64,000 nt of DNA from positions 1 to 64,000 of the forward strand of contig CALEAW010000064.1 of assembly GCA_937943605.1 (NCBI GenBank), in the 5' to 3' direction. This document shows positions 1 to 8,375 of this stretch, one piece after another (the first letter of the stretch is position 1; every line of letters begins with the position of its first letter). A program made the translations under genes and the position numbers. This DNA comes from an uncultured Sutterella sp. Its GTDB lineage: Bacteria > Pseudomonadota > Gammaproteobacteria > Burkholderiales > Burkholderiaceae_F. The notes under the pieces are model-generated. The model saw nothing but the letters and a program-made list of their open reading frames with translations, made no database searches and was not told the DNA's origin.

Positions 1-1
1 T

Positions 2-1111
2 TGTTTTTTTAGAGCCTTCCAGACGTTGAGAGTAGGAAACGTCTGGAAGTTGACGCCTGTAGACTATGAGATTGGCTACCCAGCCAACGCATACATCAAA
101 AACATTGAACTAGAAGGAACGCGTTGGGATATTTTTGCAGTTAGAACAACGCCATTTCCTGTACGGTTAATCCCACACAACATCTACCATTTTCCTATCG
201 GCATTGCCCTACTGATTGCTATCGGTCTGACTTTATTGGTGTCATGGACATTAGCAAGACTTTATACACGTAGCCTCAATCAACTCGATAATGCAATGAA
301 GCAGTTTGCTTCTGGCGAATTGGACACTAGAAGTCCTCAAGAACTATGTTCTACTAACACCGAGGTATCGAATCTTGCGAGAGTCTTTGACTACTTAGCT
401 GACAGAATTCAAACCCTGATCACTCGACAGCAGCGGCTTTTCCATGATGTCAGTCACGAAATTCGTAGCCCACTCACTCGCATTAGTGTGGCCATCGAAT
501 TAGCCAAACGCGAGCCCTCACGAACCACATCAACCTTTAATCGTATTCAAAAGGAAGTTGACAACATTGATGATTTGCTTGAATCGATCTTGACCTATGC
601 TCGTCTCGAAAATAACGTGACGACGCCCACAAGTGCTGTGGGGCTCGCCAATATAGTAGAAAGCGTCGCTGAAAATCTTCGTTTTGAAGGAGAATCTAGA
701 TCGATCACTGTCAACCTTCAAATTAAAGGGGATCCAGTGATTAACGCAGATGGTCGTCTTCTCACAAGAGCATTCGACAACATTGGTCGTAACGCATTGA
801 GACATAGCCCAAACGGCGCCAAAATAGAGTTATCTCTGACCGAAGAAGATCAATATTTTCTTTTTACATGCCGAGATGAAGGCCCAGGGCTACCGGAAAA
901 CGAACTACCTCATATTTTTGCCCCATTTGTACGAGGCAACCACGAGGCTACAGGCACTGGATATGGCTTGGGATTGGCGATAGCAAGAAGAAGCGTCTTA
1001 GTACATGAAGGTTCCATTGAAGCTCGAAATATCCGTCCTCACGGCTTAGAGATCCTCATTCGCTTACCTAAACATCTTGCCATTTCGATGAACTCAACCG
1101 AAAAGTATTGA
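2..1111 (+). CDS. Sensor histidine kinase, CpxA-like (5' end cut by window edge)
   Basis: Inner-membrane sensor kinase of a two-component system. The frame is open to the window edge; the first in-frame start, a TTG at position 26, is unlikely to be the real one. Counting from that TTG, there is a hydrophobic segment at about residues 57-77, a HAMP region to about 130, a HisKA motif HEIRSPL with phospho-acceptor His144, an N-box at NIGRNALRHSP, a DEGPGLP G1 box and a GYGLGLAIA G2 box. All kinase residues are present. The HisKA surroundings resemble CpxA, but the signal is unknown. The partner response regulator is probably upstream, outside the window. Only part of the periplasmic sensor region is visible. 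Confidence 0.85.
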   Translation, partial: CFFRAFQTLRVGNVWKLTPVDYEIGYPANAYIKNIELEGTRWDIFAVRTTPFPVRLIPHNIYHFPIGIALLIAIGLTLLVSWTLARLYTRSLNQLDNAMKQFASGELDTRSPQELCSTNTEVSNLARVFDYLADRIQTLITRQQRLFHDVSHEIRSPLTRISVAIELAKREPSRTTSTFNRIQKEVDNIDDLLESILTYARLENNVTTPTSAVGLANIVESVAENLRFEGESRSITVNLQIKGDPVINADGRLLTRAFDNIGRNALRHSPNGAKIELSLTEEDQYFLFTCRDEGPGLPENELPHIFAPFVRGNHEATGTGYGLGLAIARRSVLVHEGSIEARNIRPHGLEILIRLPKHLAISMNSTEKY

Positions 1112-1245
1112 CAAGTTCATGTTTTTTACAACCATAACGTTATATTTTGACCTATTTTCGTAAAAACTACTAGCTCTATTTCTCTACTTGTCGATTTAAA
1201 TCAAGCCTTGGCACCATAACTCTCTACGTTCGGTCAAGACGGCGC

Positions 1246-1280
1246 AAAATGGGAAGACTAGTGGCCTGACTAGCCATTTT
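1246..1280 (+). promoter_or_regulatory. Leader hairpin before the EF-G-like gene
   Basis: Outer arms AAAATGG (1246-1252) and CCATTTT (1274-1280) are fully complementary, and inside them CTAGT (1258-1262) pairs with ACTAG (1269-1273). The structure ends just upstream of the ribosome binding site at about 1289. It has no uniform T-run, so a translational or stability role is more likely than termination. Function is inferred from position only. Confidence 0.35.
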
Positions 1281-1304
1281 CAATTTTGAGGAAGAGGAAA
1301 TAAT

Positions 1305-3356
1305 ATGAGCAACTATGAAACGGAAAATCTTCGTACCGTAGCTTTGGTGGGGCATGGCTCCTGCGGTAAAACCTCTTTGATTGAAGCTATGCTCTACCGT
1401 ACAGGCATGATCTCTGAATTGGGATCGATTGAGCGCGGCAATACAATGTGTGACAACGACGCATTGGAAAAGCAGGTTCAACATTCCATTCGACTTGCTG
1501 TTGCTCATGTGGATACAGCGCTTCCCGATTTGACACCAGTCCGTATTCACGTCTTAGACACCCCGGGGTATCCTGATTACATTGGGCAAGACATGTCCGC
1601 ATTGGACGCAGTCAAATCAGTATGCGCTGTGATTGACGCTACTAAGGGCGTTGAACTCCTAACTCGCCGCATGATGGACATCGCCAAAGAAAGGAATCTT
1701 TGCCGTATGATCGTCATCAATAAGTTTGACACCCCGGATGTCGATCTAGAACAGTTACTCACAGATCTACAAGAAGTCTGGGGACCAGGCGTCTTGCCGA
1801 TCAATCTTCCTGCCAACAACCGCTCTATCGTGATCGATTGCTTCGATCGTGACGAAGGTGAAGCAGACATTTTGAGCGTTTCTGAAGTTCATCGAGCATT
1901 CATTGAAAAAATTATCGAACAAGACGATGAAATGCTTGAACACTATTTGGAAGAAGGCAGCGTAGACCCACGTACCTTACATCCGTTGATCACGAAAGCC
2001 TTGCGTGAAGGTACGATTATTCCCGTTTGCTTCGTTTCCGCTAAGAACCTGATTGGCATCCGTGACTTTATGAAAGTCATTATTCGCCACCTTCCGAGCC
2101 CTGCCGAAGCCAACGATGCACTTTTCATTAACGCAGAAGGGGAACCATACGTCACACGTCCTGAAAAGGATTTACCAGTCATTGCTCAGGTCTTTAAGGT
2201 TGTCAACGACCCGTATATCGGCAAGATCGGTATCTTCCGTGTACACCAAGGGACAATCACCAAAGATACAACTCTCTATGTTGACGACCATAAGAAGGGC
2301 TTCAAGGCTGCCCATCCGTTAATTCTTCAAGGGAAGAACACTGCCGAAACCGATCGTTTAAGCCCGGGCGACATTGGCGCATTGGCCAAGATCGACGAAT
2401 TGACTTATGGTTCGGTTCTTCACTCGGACGCTTCGACAATTGGCGTTCGCATGCGCCCCATCAACTTCCCGAAACCCATGTTTGGTTTAGCGATTGCACC
2501 GTCTCGCCGTGGAGACGAAGCTCGCATGGGTGAAGTTCTCAACAAGATGCTTGCTGAAGACCCAACAATGGCTGTTGACCACGACTCAGTGCTCAATGAG
2601 ACGGTTATTCGCGGCCTCACTGAAATGCATGTACGTTCGATCCTTGACCGCATGAAGGTAAACTTCAAGCTTGAAGTGGTCACAGGCGTACCCAGTGTCC
2701 CGTACCGCGAAACGATTAGCGCTCCTGCCGAAGGGCATGCTCGCCATAAGAAACAAACCGGTGGCGCAGGTCAGTTCGGTGAAGTGTATCTGCGTGTCGC
2801 TCCTTTAGCTCGAGGTGAAGGCTTCCAGTTTGTAGATGAAGTCAAGGGCGGTGTCATTCCGTTCAATCTGATTCCAGCTGTCGAAAAGGGAGTCCGTGAA
2901 GTCTTAGACTCAGGCTACCTTGCTGGCTATCCATTACAAGACGTCAAGGTCACTGTGTTTGATGGTAAACACCACCCTGTTGACTCGAAGGAAGTGGCTT
3001 TCGTTGCAGCTGGCCGTAAAGCATTCCTTGATGCACTCTCTAAGGCAGCGCCGAAGATTTTGGAACCGATTGTACGAATCGAAATCATCGCTCCCGACCA
3101 ATATATGGGTGACCTCGCTGGCGACTTAGCAAGCCGACGCGGTCAGGTATCAGGTACCGACTCCTTGCCCGGTGGTTTGATGGAAATCACTGGTACCGTG
3201 CCACTGTCTGAACTTGATGGATACGCCACCCGCCTGCACGCTCTGACACAAGGGACTGGCAGTTGGTCTATGGAACTCGACAGCTATCAACCAGTTCCTG
3301 CAAACAAGCAGGCTGATTTGGCATCGAAGTATCAACGTGAAGAGGAAGAAGATTAA
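1305..3356 (+). CDS. EF-G-like translational GTPase (FusA2-type paralogue)
   Basis: A 683-residue GTPase of the elongation factor G superfamily. GTP-binding motifs are GHGSCGKT (16-23), DTPGYPD (85-91) and NKFD (139-142). EF-G domains II to V follow, with the domain IV region around HKKQTGGAGQFGEVYLRV. The switch I region (ERGNTMCDNDALEKQVQHS) is unlike the GITI motif of the main EF-G. This marks it as the EF-G-like subfamily whose role in translation is not settled, rather than the essential FusA, which normally sits with rpsL/rpsG. The ATG follows a strong AGGAAGAGG ribosome binding site. The gene stands alone between a leader hairpin and a strong terminator. Confidence 0.85.
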   Translation: MSNYETENLRTVALVGHGSCGKTSLIEAMLYRTGMISELGSIERGNTMCDNDALEKQVQHSIRLAVAHVDTALPDLTPVRIHVLDTPGYPDYIGQDMSALDAVKSVCAVIDATKGVELLTRRMMDIAKERNLCRMIVINKFDTPDVDLEQLLTDLQEVWGPGVLPINLPANNRSIVIDCFDRDEGEADILSVSEVHRAFIEKIIEQDDEMLEHYLEEGSVDPRTLHPLITKALREGTIIPVCFVSAKNLIGIRDFMKVIIRHLPSPAEANDALFINAEGEPYVTRPEKDLPVIAQVFKVVNDPYIGKIGIFRVHQGTITKDTTLYVDDHKKGFKAAHPLILQGKNTAETDRLSPGDIGALAKIDELTYGSVLHSDASTIGVRMRPINFPKPMFGLAIAPSRRGDEARMGEVLNKMLAEDPTMAVDHDSVLNETVIRGLTEMHVRSILDRMKVNFKLEVVTGVPSVPYRETISAPAEGHARHKKQTGGAGQFGEVYLRVAPLARGEGFQFVDEVKGGVIPFNLIPAVEKGVREVLDSGYLAGYPLQDVKVTVFDGKHHPVDSKEVAFVAAGRKAFLDALSKAAPKILEPIVRIEIIAPDQYMGDLAGDLASRRGQVSGTDSLPGGLMEITGTVPLSELDGYATRLHALTQGTGSWSMELDSYQPVPANKQADLASKYQREEEED

Positions 3357-3377
3357 TTTCCTCACCGAATAGTCCTA

Positions 3378-3412
3378 GAGGTCGTTGTTTCACAACGACC
3401 TCTTTTTTTTTT
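3378..3412 (+). terminator. Rho-independent terminator of the EF-G-like gene
   Basis: An 11-bp perfect stem (GAGGTCGTTGT / ACAACGACCTC) with a 3-nt loop, followed directly by ten T residues. Confidence 0.95.
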
Positions 3413-3484
3413 GATTTCAACGCCTTATCACCTTTCCTTCCTTATAATCATTGTTCTCAACGTTTTTTCACATGTATTGTTACC

Positions 3485-3715
3485 ATGCCTATCTACGCTT
3501 ACAAGTGCACCGACTGTGGCTTTGAAAAAGATTTCCTTCAAAAGATGAGTGACAAACCTCTGACGAAGTGCCCAAAGTGCGGCAAAGATACATTGGTCAA
3601 AGAGCTTTCTGCTCCTGGTTTTGAATTAAAGGGATCTGGTTGGGCTGCCACTGACTTTAACGGCGGCCATAAAGCTCTTCCTGCCTCTCGAGCCAATAGC
3701 AACAATAAGAACTAG
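3485..3715 (+). CDS. FmdB-family zinc-ribbon protein
   Basis: A 76-residue protein of the FmdB/putative regulatory protein family. It starts with the typical MPIYAYKC and carries two CxxC pairs (Cys8/Cys11 and Cys29/Cys32) that should bind one zinc ion. The C-terminal half is polar and probably flexible. In Burkholderiales this small gene usually lies just upstream of aspS, as here. Its biochemical role is unknown; the family name comes from an operon with formamidase and does not define a function. Confidence 0.85.
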   Translation: MPIYAYKCTDCGFEKDFLQKMSDKPLTKCPKCGKDTLVKELSAPGFELKGSGWAATDFNGGHKALPASRANSNNKN

Positions 3716-3854
3716 TGCCTCAGGCAACTGTGTTTGTCTTTTACATAAGGGATTGACCATCAAGAGATCAACGTTTCTCTTGGAAAAACATTCAAACCAT
3801 TCCTTGTGCGAGGCTTTTTAAACCTGATCGCAGTAAACTTACTTATTGTGTGCA

Positions 3855-3987
3855 AAGGTCTTTCTTTCGACCTTGTTGTCTCTTTTTGCTACGGTCTTTT
3901 GTGCCGCAGCCAATATTATTGCGGCTCTGCAAAATACAAAGCATTGTCGTTGTAACTGTGTACCAACTGGACTGTTGGTCTTTTTTT
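3855..3987 (+). promoter_or_regulatory. Structured aspS leader ending in a terminator-like hairpin
   Basis: Three consecutive hairpins precede aspS: AAGGTC/GACCTT (3855-3874), GCCGCA/TGCGGC (3903-3925) and ACCAAC/GTTGGT (3962-3979). The last is followed by a C and seven T residues (3981-3987), the form of an intrinsic terminator. It ends one base before the CGGAG ribosome binding site and 10 nt before the aspS ATG. A terminator so close to a start codon suggests attenuation, or transcript processing between fmdB and aspS. Confidence 0.5.
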
Positions 3988-3997
3988 CGGAGCTTAT

Positions 3998-5809
3998 ATG
4001 CGAACCGTATACTCTGGCTTGGTTGATGAATCCTTCATCGGTCAGACCGTGACTCTTTTCGGCTGGGCTCATCGTCGTCGTGACCATGGCGGCGTGATCT
4101 TCATCGACCTCCGTGACCGTGAAGGTATTGTTCAGGTTGTTTGTGACCCGGATCGCCCTGACGTTTTTGACACGGCTGATAAGTGCCGTAATGAATTCTG
4201 TCTTAAGGTTGTTGGCGTTGTTCGCGCTCGCCCTGAAGGCACCAAGAACGACAAAATGGTTTCTGGCGGAATCGAAGTTTTGTGCCACGAACTCGAAATT
4301 CTCAATCCGTCCTTACCGCCTCCGTTCCATCTTGACGACGAAAACCTGTCCGAAACAACACGTCTTACCTATCGCGTGCTCGACCTTCGTCGCCAAGTGA
4401 TGCAGAAGAATCTGCGTTTGCGCTATCGCACAACGATGGCCTTCCGCAAGTACCTCGACAAGTTGGGCTTCGTGGATATCGAAACACCGATGTTGACGCG
4501 CTCCACGCCTGAAGGCGCCCGCGACTATCTCGTCCCCTCTCGCGTTCAGGATGGTTGCTTCTACGCCCTTCCGCAGTCTCCCCAGCTCTTCAAGCAGTTA
4601 TTGATGGTTGCTGGCTTTGACCGCTACTATCAGATCGTCAAGTGCTTCCGTGACGAAGACCTTCGTGCCGATCGTCAGCCTGAATTTACCCAGGTCGATA
4701 TTGAAACGTCCTTCCTTAACATGGACGAAATCCGTGGCATCATGGAAGACCTTATCCGCACGGTTTTCAAGGAAGTTTTGGACGTTGAGCTCAAAAATCC
4801 GTTCCCTGTCATGCTTTGGGATGAAGCCATGGCTAAGTACGGTTCCGACAAGCCTGACCTTCGTGTTCATCTTGAACTCGTTGAAGTGACGGACGTTGTT
4901 GCCAACTCCACCTTCAAGGTCTTCTCTGGCGTTAAATCTCTCTACAACGGTAAGGTTGTTGCCTTGCGTGTCCCGGGCGCCGCTTCCATGCCGCGTTCTG
5001 AAATTGACACGTACACTGAATTCGTTAAGATCTACGGCGCCAAAGGTCTCGCCTACATCAAGATCAACGACCTTTCCAAGGGTCGCGAAGGCTTGCAAAG
5101 CCCAATCGTCAAGAACCTTTCTGACGAAGAACTTCATACCATTATCGAACGTACTGGCGCCAAGGACGGCGATGTGATCTTCTTCGGTGCTGATAAGGCC
5201 AAGATCGTTTGGGATAGCCTCGGCGCTCTCCGTCTCAAGATTGGTCACTCCGAATTTGGTAAGTCCCACGGTCTCTTCACGCCGGGCTGGCAGCCGCTTT
5301 GGGTTATCAACTTCCCGATGTTCGAATACTCTGAAGAAGATCAGCGTTGGGTTGCTTGCCACCATCCGTTTACATGCCCGCTCGACGGTCACGAAGACCT
5401 CCTTCTTTCCGACCCAGAACATGCCTATGCGAAGGCATATGACATGGTTCTCAACGGTTGGGAAATCGGTGGCGGCTCCATTCGTATCCACAAAGAAGAA
5501 GTCCAGGAAAAGGTCTTCTCCGCCCTTAAGATTGGTCCTGAAGAAGCTCGCCAGAAGTTTGGCTTCCTCTTGGATGCTCTCCAATTTGGCGCCCCTCCGC
5601 ACGGTGGTATCGCCTTCGGTCTTGACCGTATCGTTACGATGATGTGCGGTGCTGACTCCATCCGTGACGTGATCGCCTTCCCGAAGACGCAGCGTGCCCA
5701 GTGCTTACTGACACACGCGCCTTCTGAAGTGGAAGAAAAGCAGTTACGCGAACTCCACATTCGTTTGCGTAACGAACAGAAGAAGGAATTGGAAATTGCT
5801 GGTCAATAA
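3998..5809 (+). CDS. aspS: Aspartyl-tRNA synthetase (probably non-discriminating)
   Basis: Class II aminoacyl-tRNA synthetase charging tRNA-Asp, 603 residues, the normal bacterial length. The N-terminal anticodon-binding OB fold is followed by the catalytic core with motif 2 (FRDEDLRADRQPEFTQ) and motif 3 (GIAFGLDR), and the bacterial GAD insertion lies between them. Residue 30 is His (HRRRDH) where the discriminating E. coli enzyme has Leu. His here is the mark of non-discriminating AspRS, which also charges tRNA-Asn and needs GatCAB. Codon use is strongly biased, as expected for a highly expressed gene. The ATG sits 5 nt after CGGAG. Confidence 0.97.
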   Translation: MRTVYSGLVDESFIGQTVTLFGWAHRRRDHGGVIFIDLRDREGIVQVVCDPDRPDVFDTADKCRNEFCLKVVGVVRARPEGTKNDKMVSGGIEVLCHELEILNPSLPPPFHLDDENLSETTRLTYRVLDLRRQVMQKNLRLRYRTTMAFRKYLDKLGFVDIETPMLTRSTPEGARDYLVPSRVQDGCFYALPQSPQLFKQLLMVAGFDRYYQIVKCFRDEDLRADRQPEFTQVDIETSFLNMDEIRGIMEDLIRTVFKEVLDVELKNPFPVMLWDEAMAKYGSDKPDLRVHLELVEVTDVVANSTFKVFSGVKSLYNGKVVALRVPGAASMPRSEIDTYTEFVKIYGAKGLAYIKINDLSKGREGLQSPIVKNLSDEELHTIIERTGAKDGDVIFFGADKAKIVWDSLGALRLKIGHSEFGKSHGLFTPGWQPLWVINFPMFEYSEEDQRWVACHHPFTCPLDGHEDLLLSDPEHAYAKAYDMVLNGWEIGGGSIRIHKEEVQEKVFSALKIGPEEARQKFGFLLDALQFGAPPHGGIAFGLDRIVTMMCGADSIRDVIAFPKTQRAQCLLTHAPSEVEEKQLRELHIRLRNEQKKELEIAGQ

Positions 5810-5827
5810 TCAGTAATTAACTTCCAT

Positions 5828-5857
5828 AAAAGAGGGGACCTCACGGCCCCCTCTTTT
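5828..5857. terminator. Bidirectional terminator between aspS and the primase-like gene
   Basis: A perfect 10-bp stem AAAAGAGGGG / CCCCTCTTTT with a 10-nt loop. The A-rich and T-rich ends give a T-run in either direction, which suits the convergent genes on both sides. Confidence 0.85.
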
Positions 5858-5860
5858 CAT

Positions 5861-6880
5861 TTATCGATTCGATTTTCTTGGTCTACGACTCCCTTCCCGG
5901 CGACGCATCCACACATCATTCCAATCAAATCCAGCCACTTCAGGAATTTCAACTCTAATGCTTAACTGAGGAAAATCTCTTCTCAGTCTCGCAGCGAGCG
6001 CCCAAGCCCCCGCTTGTCCAACAAAACTTTTATCGTTATCTCCAAAAATAACAACCTCCTTAACACAATCTGGAAGGCTAGTAATTTTTTGGAATCCACC
6101 CACGCAAATCGCACTCCAAACTGGTATTTTTCGCATGACTTGAGCAGCTAAAGCTGTCTCAATACCTTCTGCAATCCCCAAGCATTCACCTGGAGGCATT
6201 AATCGAACGAGCCCTTTCTCTAAGTGTCCTGCAAATAATTTTTTTGGTGCCTCCACGGGTGCCTTGTGACCATCTTGAGATAAGTAGGTTCGATGAAGAC
6301 TGACCAAATTGCCATCATCATCCGTTACCCTCGCAATCATCGCAGGCCATTTTTGACACTGAGCTTCCCCATTGTCCTGTAGTTCCCAATAATCCAAGGC
6401 CGGATGACTTCTTAGCTCTAAAGACTGTTGAGATAGCCCTCGTGAACGCAAATATAGAATGACCGGATCCATTTCATCTAACTGATCCAATGGCGTAGCC
6501 TCATCCCATAAACGTTGCAACTTCTCTTGTCGAAACTGACCGTGTGCCTTTGTTGTCGCATATTTGCTCGGCTTCTCGTCAGGTGTCGAGAGACCTAAGA
6601 CGCCTTCTAAATAGGCTAGAGTATCTGTAAAACGTTCATTGCGCCACAACTGTAAAAGTTTAAGACCATCGCCATAGCCACAACCACGGCAAAACCAATA
6701 GCCGTCAGACTTTTCTTTGTAGAACGAAAACCGATCAGTACCACCACACAATGGACAAGGACGCCCTTTTTTCCTCAAAAAATCATCTGAAACACCTGCA
6801 CTTGTCAGTATTTCAAGCCATCTCCCCGACGCACAAGTCTGAATTTTTTGAAGTCTATCGTTGAATGCTTCTAACTGCAT
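5861..6880 (-). CDS. Orphan P4-type DNA primase (zinc ribbon plus Toprim, no helicase)
   Basis: A 339-residue protein with the two modules of phage/plasmid primases. The N-terminal zinc ribbon has CPLC (Cys42, Cys45) and CRGC (Cys64, Cys67) flanking DRFSFY. The C-terminal Toprim domain has the catalytic Glu in AEGIETAL (about 236-243) and the metal-binding GDND (280-283). P4 alpha-like proteins normally continue into a helicase domain, which is absent here. No integrase, replication or conjugation gene is nearby. The start lies 14 nt after the stop of the lipoprotein gene, so it looks like the last gene of the mtnA operon. It may be a captured mobile-element gene or a small accessory primase; the physiological role is unknown. 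Confidence 0.8.
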   Translation of the reverse strand: MQLEAFNDRLQKIQTCASGRWLEILTSAGVSDDFLRKKGRPCPLCGGTDRFSFYKEKSDGYWFCRGCGYGDGLKLLQLWRNERFTDTLAYLEGVLGLSTPDEKPSKYATTKAHGQFRQEKLQRLWDEATPLDQLDEMDPVILYLRSRGLSQQSLELRSHPALDYWELQDNGEAQCQKWPAMIARVTDDDGNLVSLHRTYLSQDGHKAPVEAPKKLFAGHLEKGLVRLMPPGECLGIAEGIETALAAQVMRKIPVWSAICVGGFQKITSLPDCVKEVVIFGDNDKSFVGQAGAWALAARLRRDFPQLSIRVEIPEVAGFDWNDVWMRRREGSRRPRKSNR

Positions 6881-6894
6881 TTTTCTATTCTTGT

Positions 6895-7404
6895 TTAAAT
6901 ATTTAGGAATAACGAATTATCCCTATCTTTCCATGGATCAGTGGTAAAACCAACTTCCGTAACAATACCTTGTTGATCAAATTGAACCCAACAGGCCATA
7001 TCGAAGACACCTTCATCCCGGAACCTATACATCCACGCCGTTTGATCGATCAATGCGAAAGTATACTTTTGTGCACAAGGCCCAAATAGGTTCCACACAT
7101 CTGCCTGCGTGCTAACACCGGGGTTAATTAACGCCATATGTTCACGATTGAGCACTTCTTCCTTGCGAACTAATCGATGGTGCTGGTCAAAAGTTAACCA
7201 CCAAACCTCTTGACCAAAGGGTTGCATTGAATAAACCCAACGCTCCCCACCAGCTGACAGTACCACACGCGCATGTGGCGCCCCAAGCTCAACTTCCACA
7301 ACATCCGTCTGAGATCCAAAGTCCATCAGTTGTGGATGAGAACACCCCGTGAGACACAGACACGCTAAGCCAATGCTTAGCCCTTGGACAAACTTTTTCC
7401 ACAT
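6895..7404 (-). CDS. BamE/SmpA-like outer-membrane lipoprotein
   Basis: A 169-residue secreted lipoprotein. A type II signal peptide ends in the lipobox LTGC with the lipidated Cys at 21. The mature part has two BamE-like repeats: one around VVEVELGAPHARVVL with the YSMQPFGQEVWWLTFD strand pattern, and one around INPGVSTQADVWNLFGP. This double arrangement is typical of a betaproteobacterial lipoprotein family related to SmpA/OmlA, not of the single-domain BamE of the BAM complex. It probably sits in the outer membrane facing the periplasm. Function is unproven. Confidence 0.7.
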   Translation of the reverse strand: MWKKFVQGLSIGLACLCLTGCSHPQLMDFGSQTDVVEVELGAPHARVVLSAGGERWVYSMQPFGQEVWWLTFDQHHRLVRKEEVLNREHMALINPGVSTQADVWNLFGPCAQKYTFALIDQTAWMYRFRDEGVFDMACWVQFDQQGIVTEVGFTTDPWKDRDNSLFLNI

Positions 7405-7419
7405 AGCTCATCTCCTTCT

Positions 7420-7671
7420 CTAAGAAGCAGACCGTGCTTCAATAGGCTGTAATTTTTCCTCATAGTCACACTGAAGCTCTTCGATCATTCTCTTCAATTC
7501 GATCTTAAAAGCCTCCTTACCACAACCGAGAAGCACAGCATCTTCATACATGTCCTGAAGCAAGTCATAGGCTTCTTTCCAATTTTCATTGAGCACTTTC
7601 ACACTTTCAGTACATGACACGACCGACCCATCGACTCTCAACCATTTGTCTGGAGCTTTAGACACCGTCAT
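7420..7671 (-). CDS. Small conserved protein of unknown function
   Basis: An 83-residue acidic, mostly helical protein without a signal peptide or metal motif. The pattern VLNENWKEAYDLLQDMYEDAVLLGCGKE resembles a small cytoplasmic protein seen widely in Burkholderiales, but I cannot name a function. The ATG at 7671 overlaps the aldolase stop as TGATG, a sign of translational coupling; a GTG one codon upstream (7674) is an alternative start. Confidence 0.65.
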   Translation of the reverse strand: MTVSKAPDKWLRVDGSVVSCTESVKVLNENWKEAYDLLQDMYEDAVLLGCGKEAFKIELKRMIEELQCDYEEKLQPIEARSAS

Positions 7672-8369
7672 CACTCCTCTTCCTGATCACACTGTTGGGA
7701 TTGTTTACCATACGTCCCAAACTTAACAAGGATTTTTTCCATTTCCTCCCCGGGAATCAATTTTGGTTTTCCTAAAGAAAGTACGATCGTATATTGTCGT
7801 GCCAAATTTTCGACTTCTGCTGCCAAGGTCAGCGCGCCTTGCAAACTACGAGCACACGTTAAAACCCCGTGATGTGAGAGTAAACAAGCATTCTTTTGCG
7901 CCAATGCTTGCGCTGCAATCTTCGCTAACTCCGTCGTACCAAATGTCGCGTATGGAGCAACATCTATTGACTTGCCCCCCGCCATTGCAACCATATAGTG
8001 AAAAGGCGGAATACCCATATCCTGACAAGCCAATGCAGTGGCATAACATGAATGAGTATGAACTACAGCAGAGACATCAGATCTCATTAGATAAACGCGA
8101 GCGTGCATTTCCCATTCCGACGATGGCGTTCGATGACCTTTCATCATTTCATTGCTCGCGCCATGCTCCAAACTAACCCAAACGATATCCTCAGGCTCTA
8201 GAACCTCATACGGAATACCCGTCGGGGTAATTAAAAACCCTTTTTTTCCTTTATCGTCAAAAGCCAATGTCGATACGTTACCCGACTTATTGACATTAAT
8301 TCCACGTCTATTCATCTCGCGAGCACATTCAATAATTGAAGCTCGCAACACTCTGTTGTCTACATCCAT
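7671..8369 (-). CDS. Class II aldolase, likely methylthioribulose/deoxyribulose-1-phosphate aldolase
   Basis: A zinc-dependent class II aldolase/adducin-family enzyme of 232 residues. Predicted zinc ligands are His104 and His106 (HTH) and His167 (HHG); Glu85 in PSSEWEMH is the likely catalytic acid, as Glu73 in FucA. GNVS and TPTGIPY form the phosphate site. It starts 6 nt after the mtnA stop. Pairing with mtnA matches the DHAP shunt (Ald2 of Rhodospirillum rubrum and pathogenic E. coli), which splits 5-methylthio- or 5-deoxy-ribulose-1-phosphate into DHAP and an aldehyde. Fuculose-phosphate aldolase or MtnB-type dehydratase are alternatives; the substrate is inferred from context. Confidence 0.75.
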   Translation of the reverse strand: MDVDNRVLRASIIECAREMNRRGINVNKSGNVSTLAFDDKGKKGFLITPTGIPYEVLEPEDIVWVSLEHGASNEMMKGHRTPSSEWEMHARVYLMRSDVSAVVHTHSCYATALACQDMGIPPFHYMVAMAGGKSIDVAPYATFGTTELAKIAAQALAQKNACLLSHHGVLTCARSLQGALTLAAEVENLARQYTIVLSLGKPKLIPGEEMEKILVKFGTYGKQSQQCDQEEE

Positions 8370-8375
8370 CTCTAT

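Noticed and set aside
1205..1226. TTGGCAC upstream of the EF-G-like gene as a second sigma-54 promoter
   Set aside because: The required GC of the -12 element is missing at the correct 12-bp offset.
3839..4288. Minus-strand frame of 149 codons across the aspS leader
   Set aside because: Most of it overlaps the aspS start region; no domain or ribosome binding site.
4598..5602. Long open frame (334 codons) on the minus strand inside aspS
   Set aside because: It is the shadow of strongly biased codon use in aspS; no family resemblance and no ribosome binding site.
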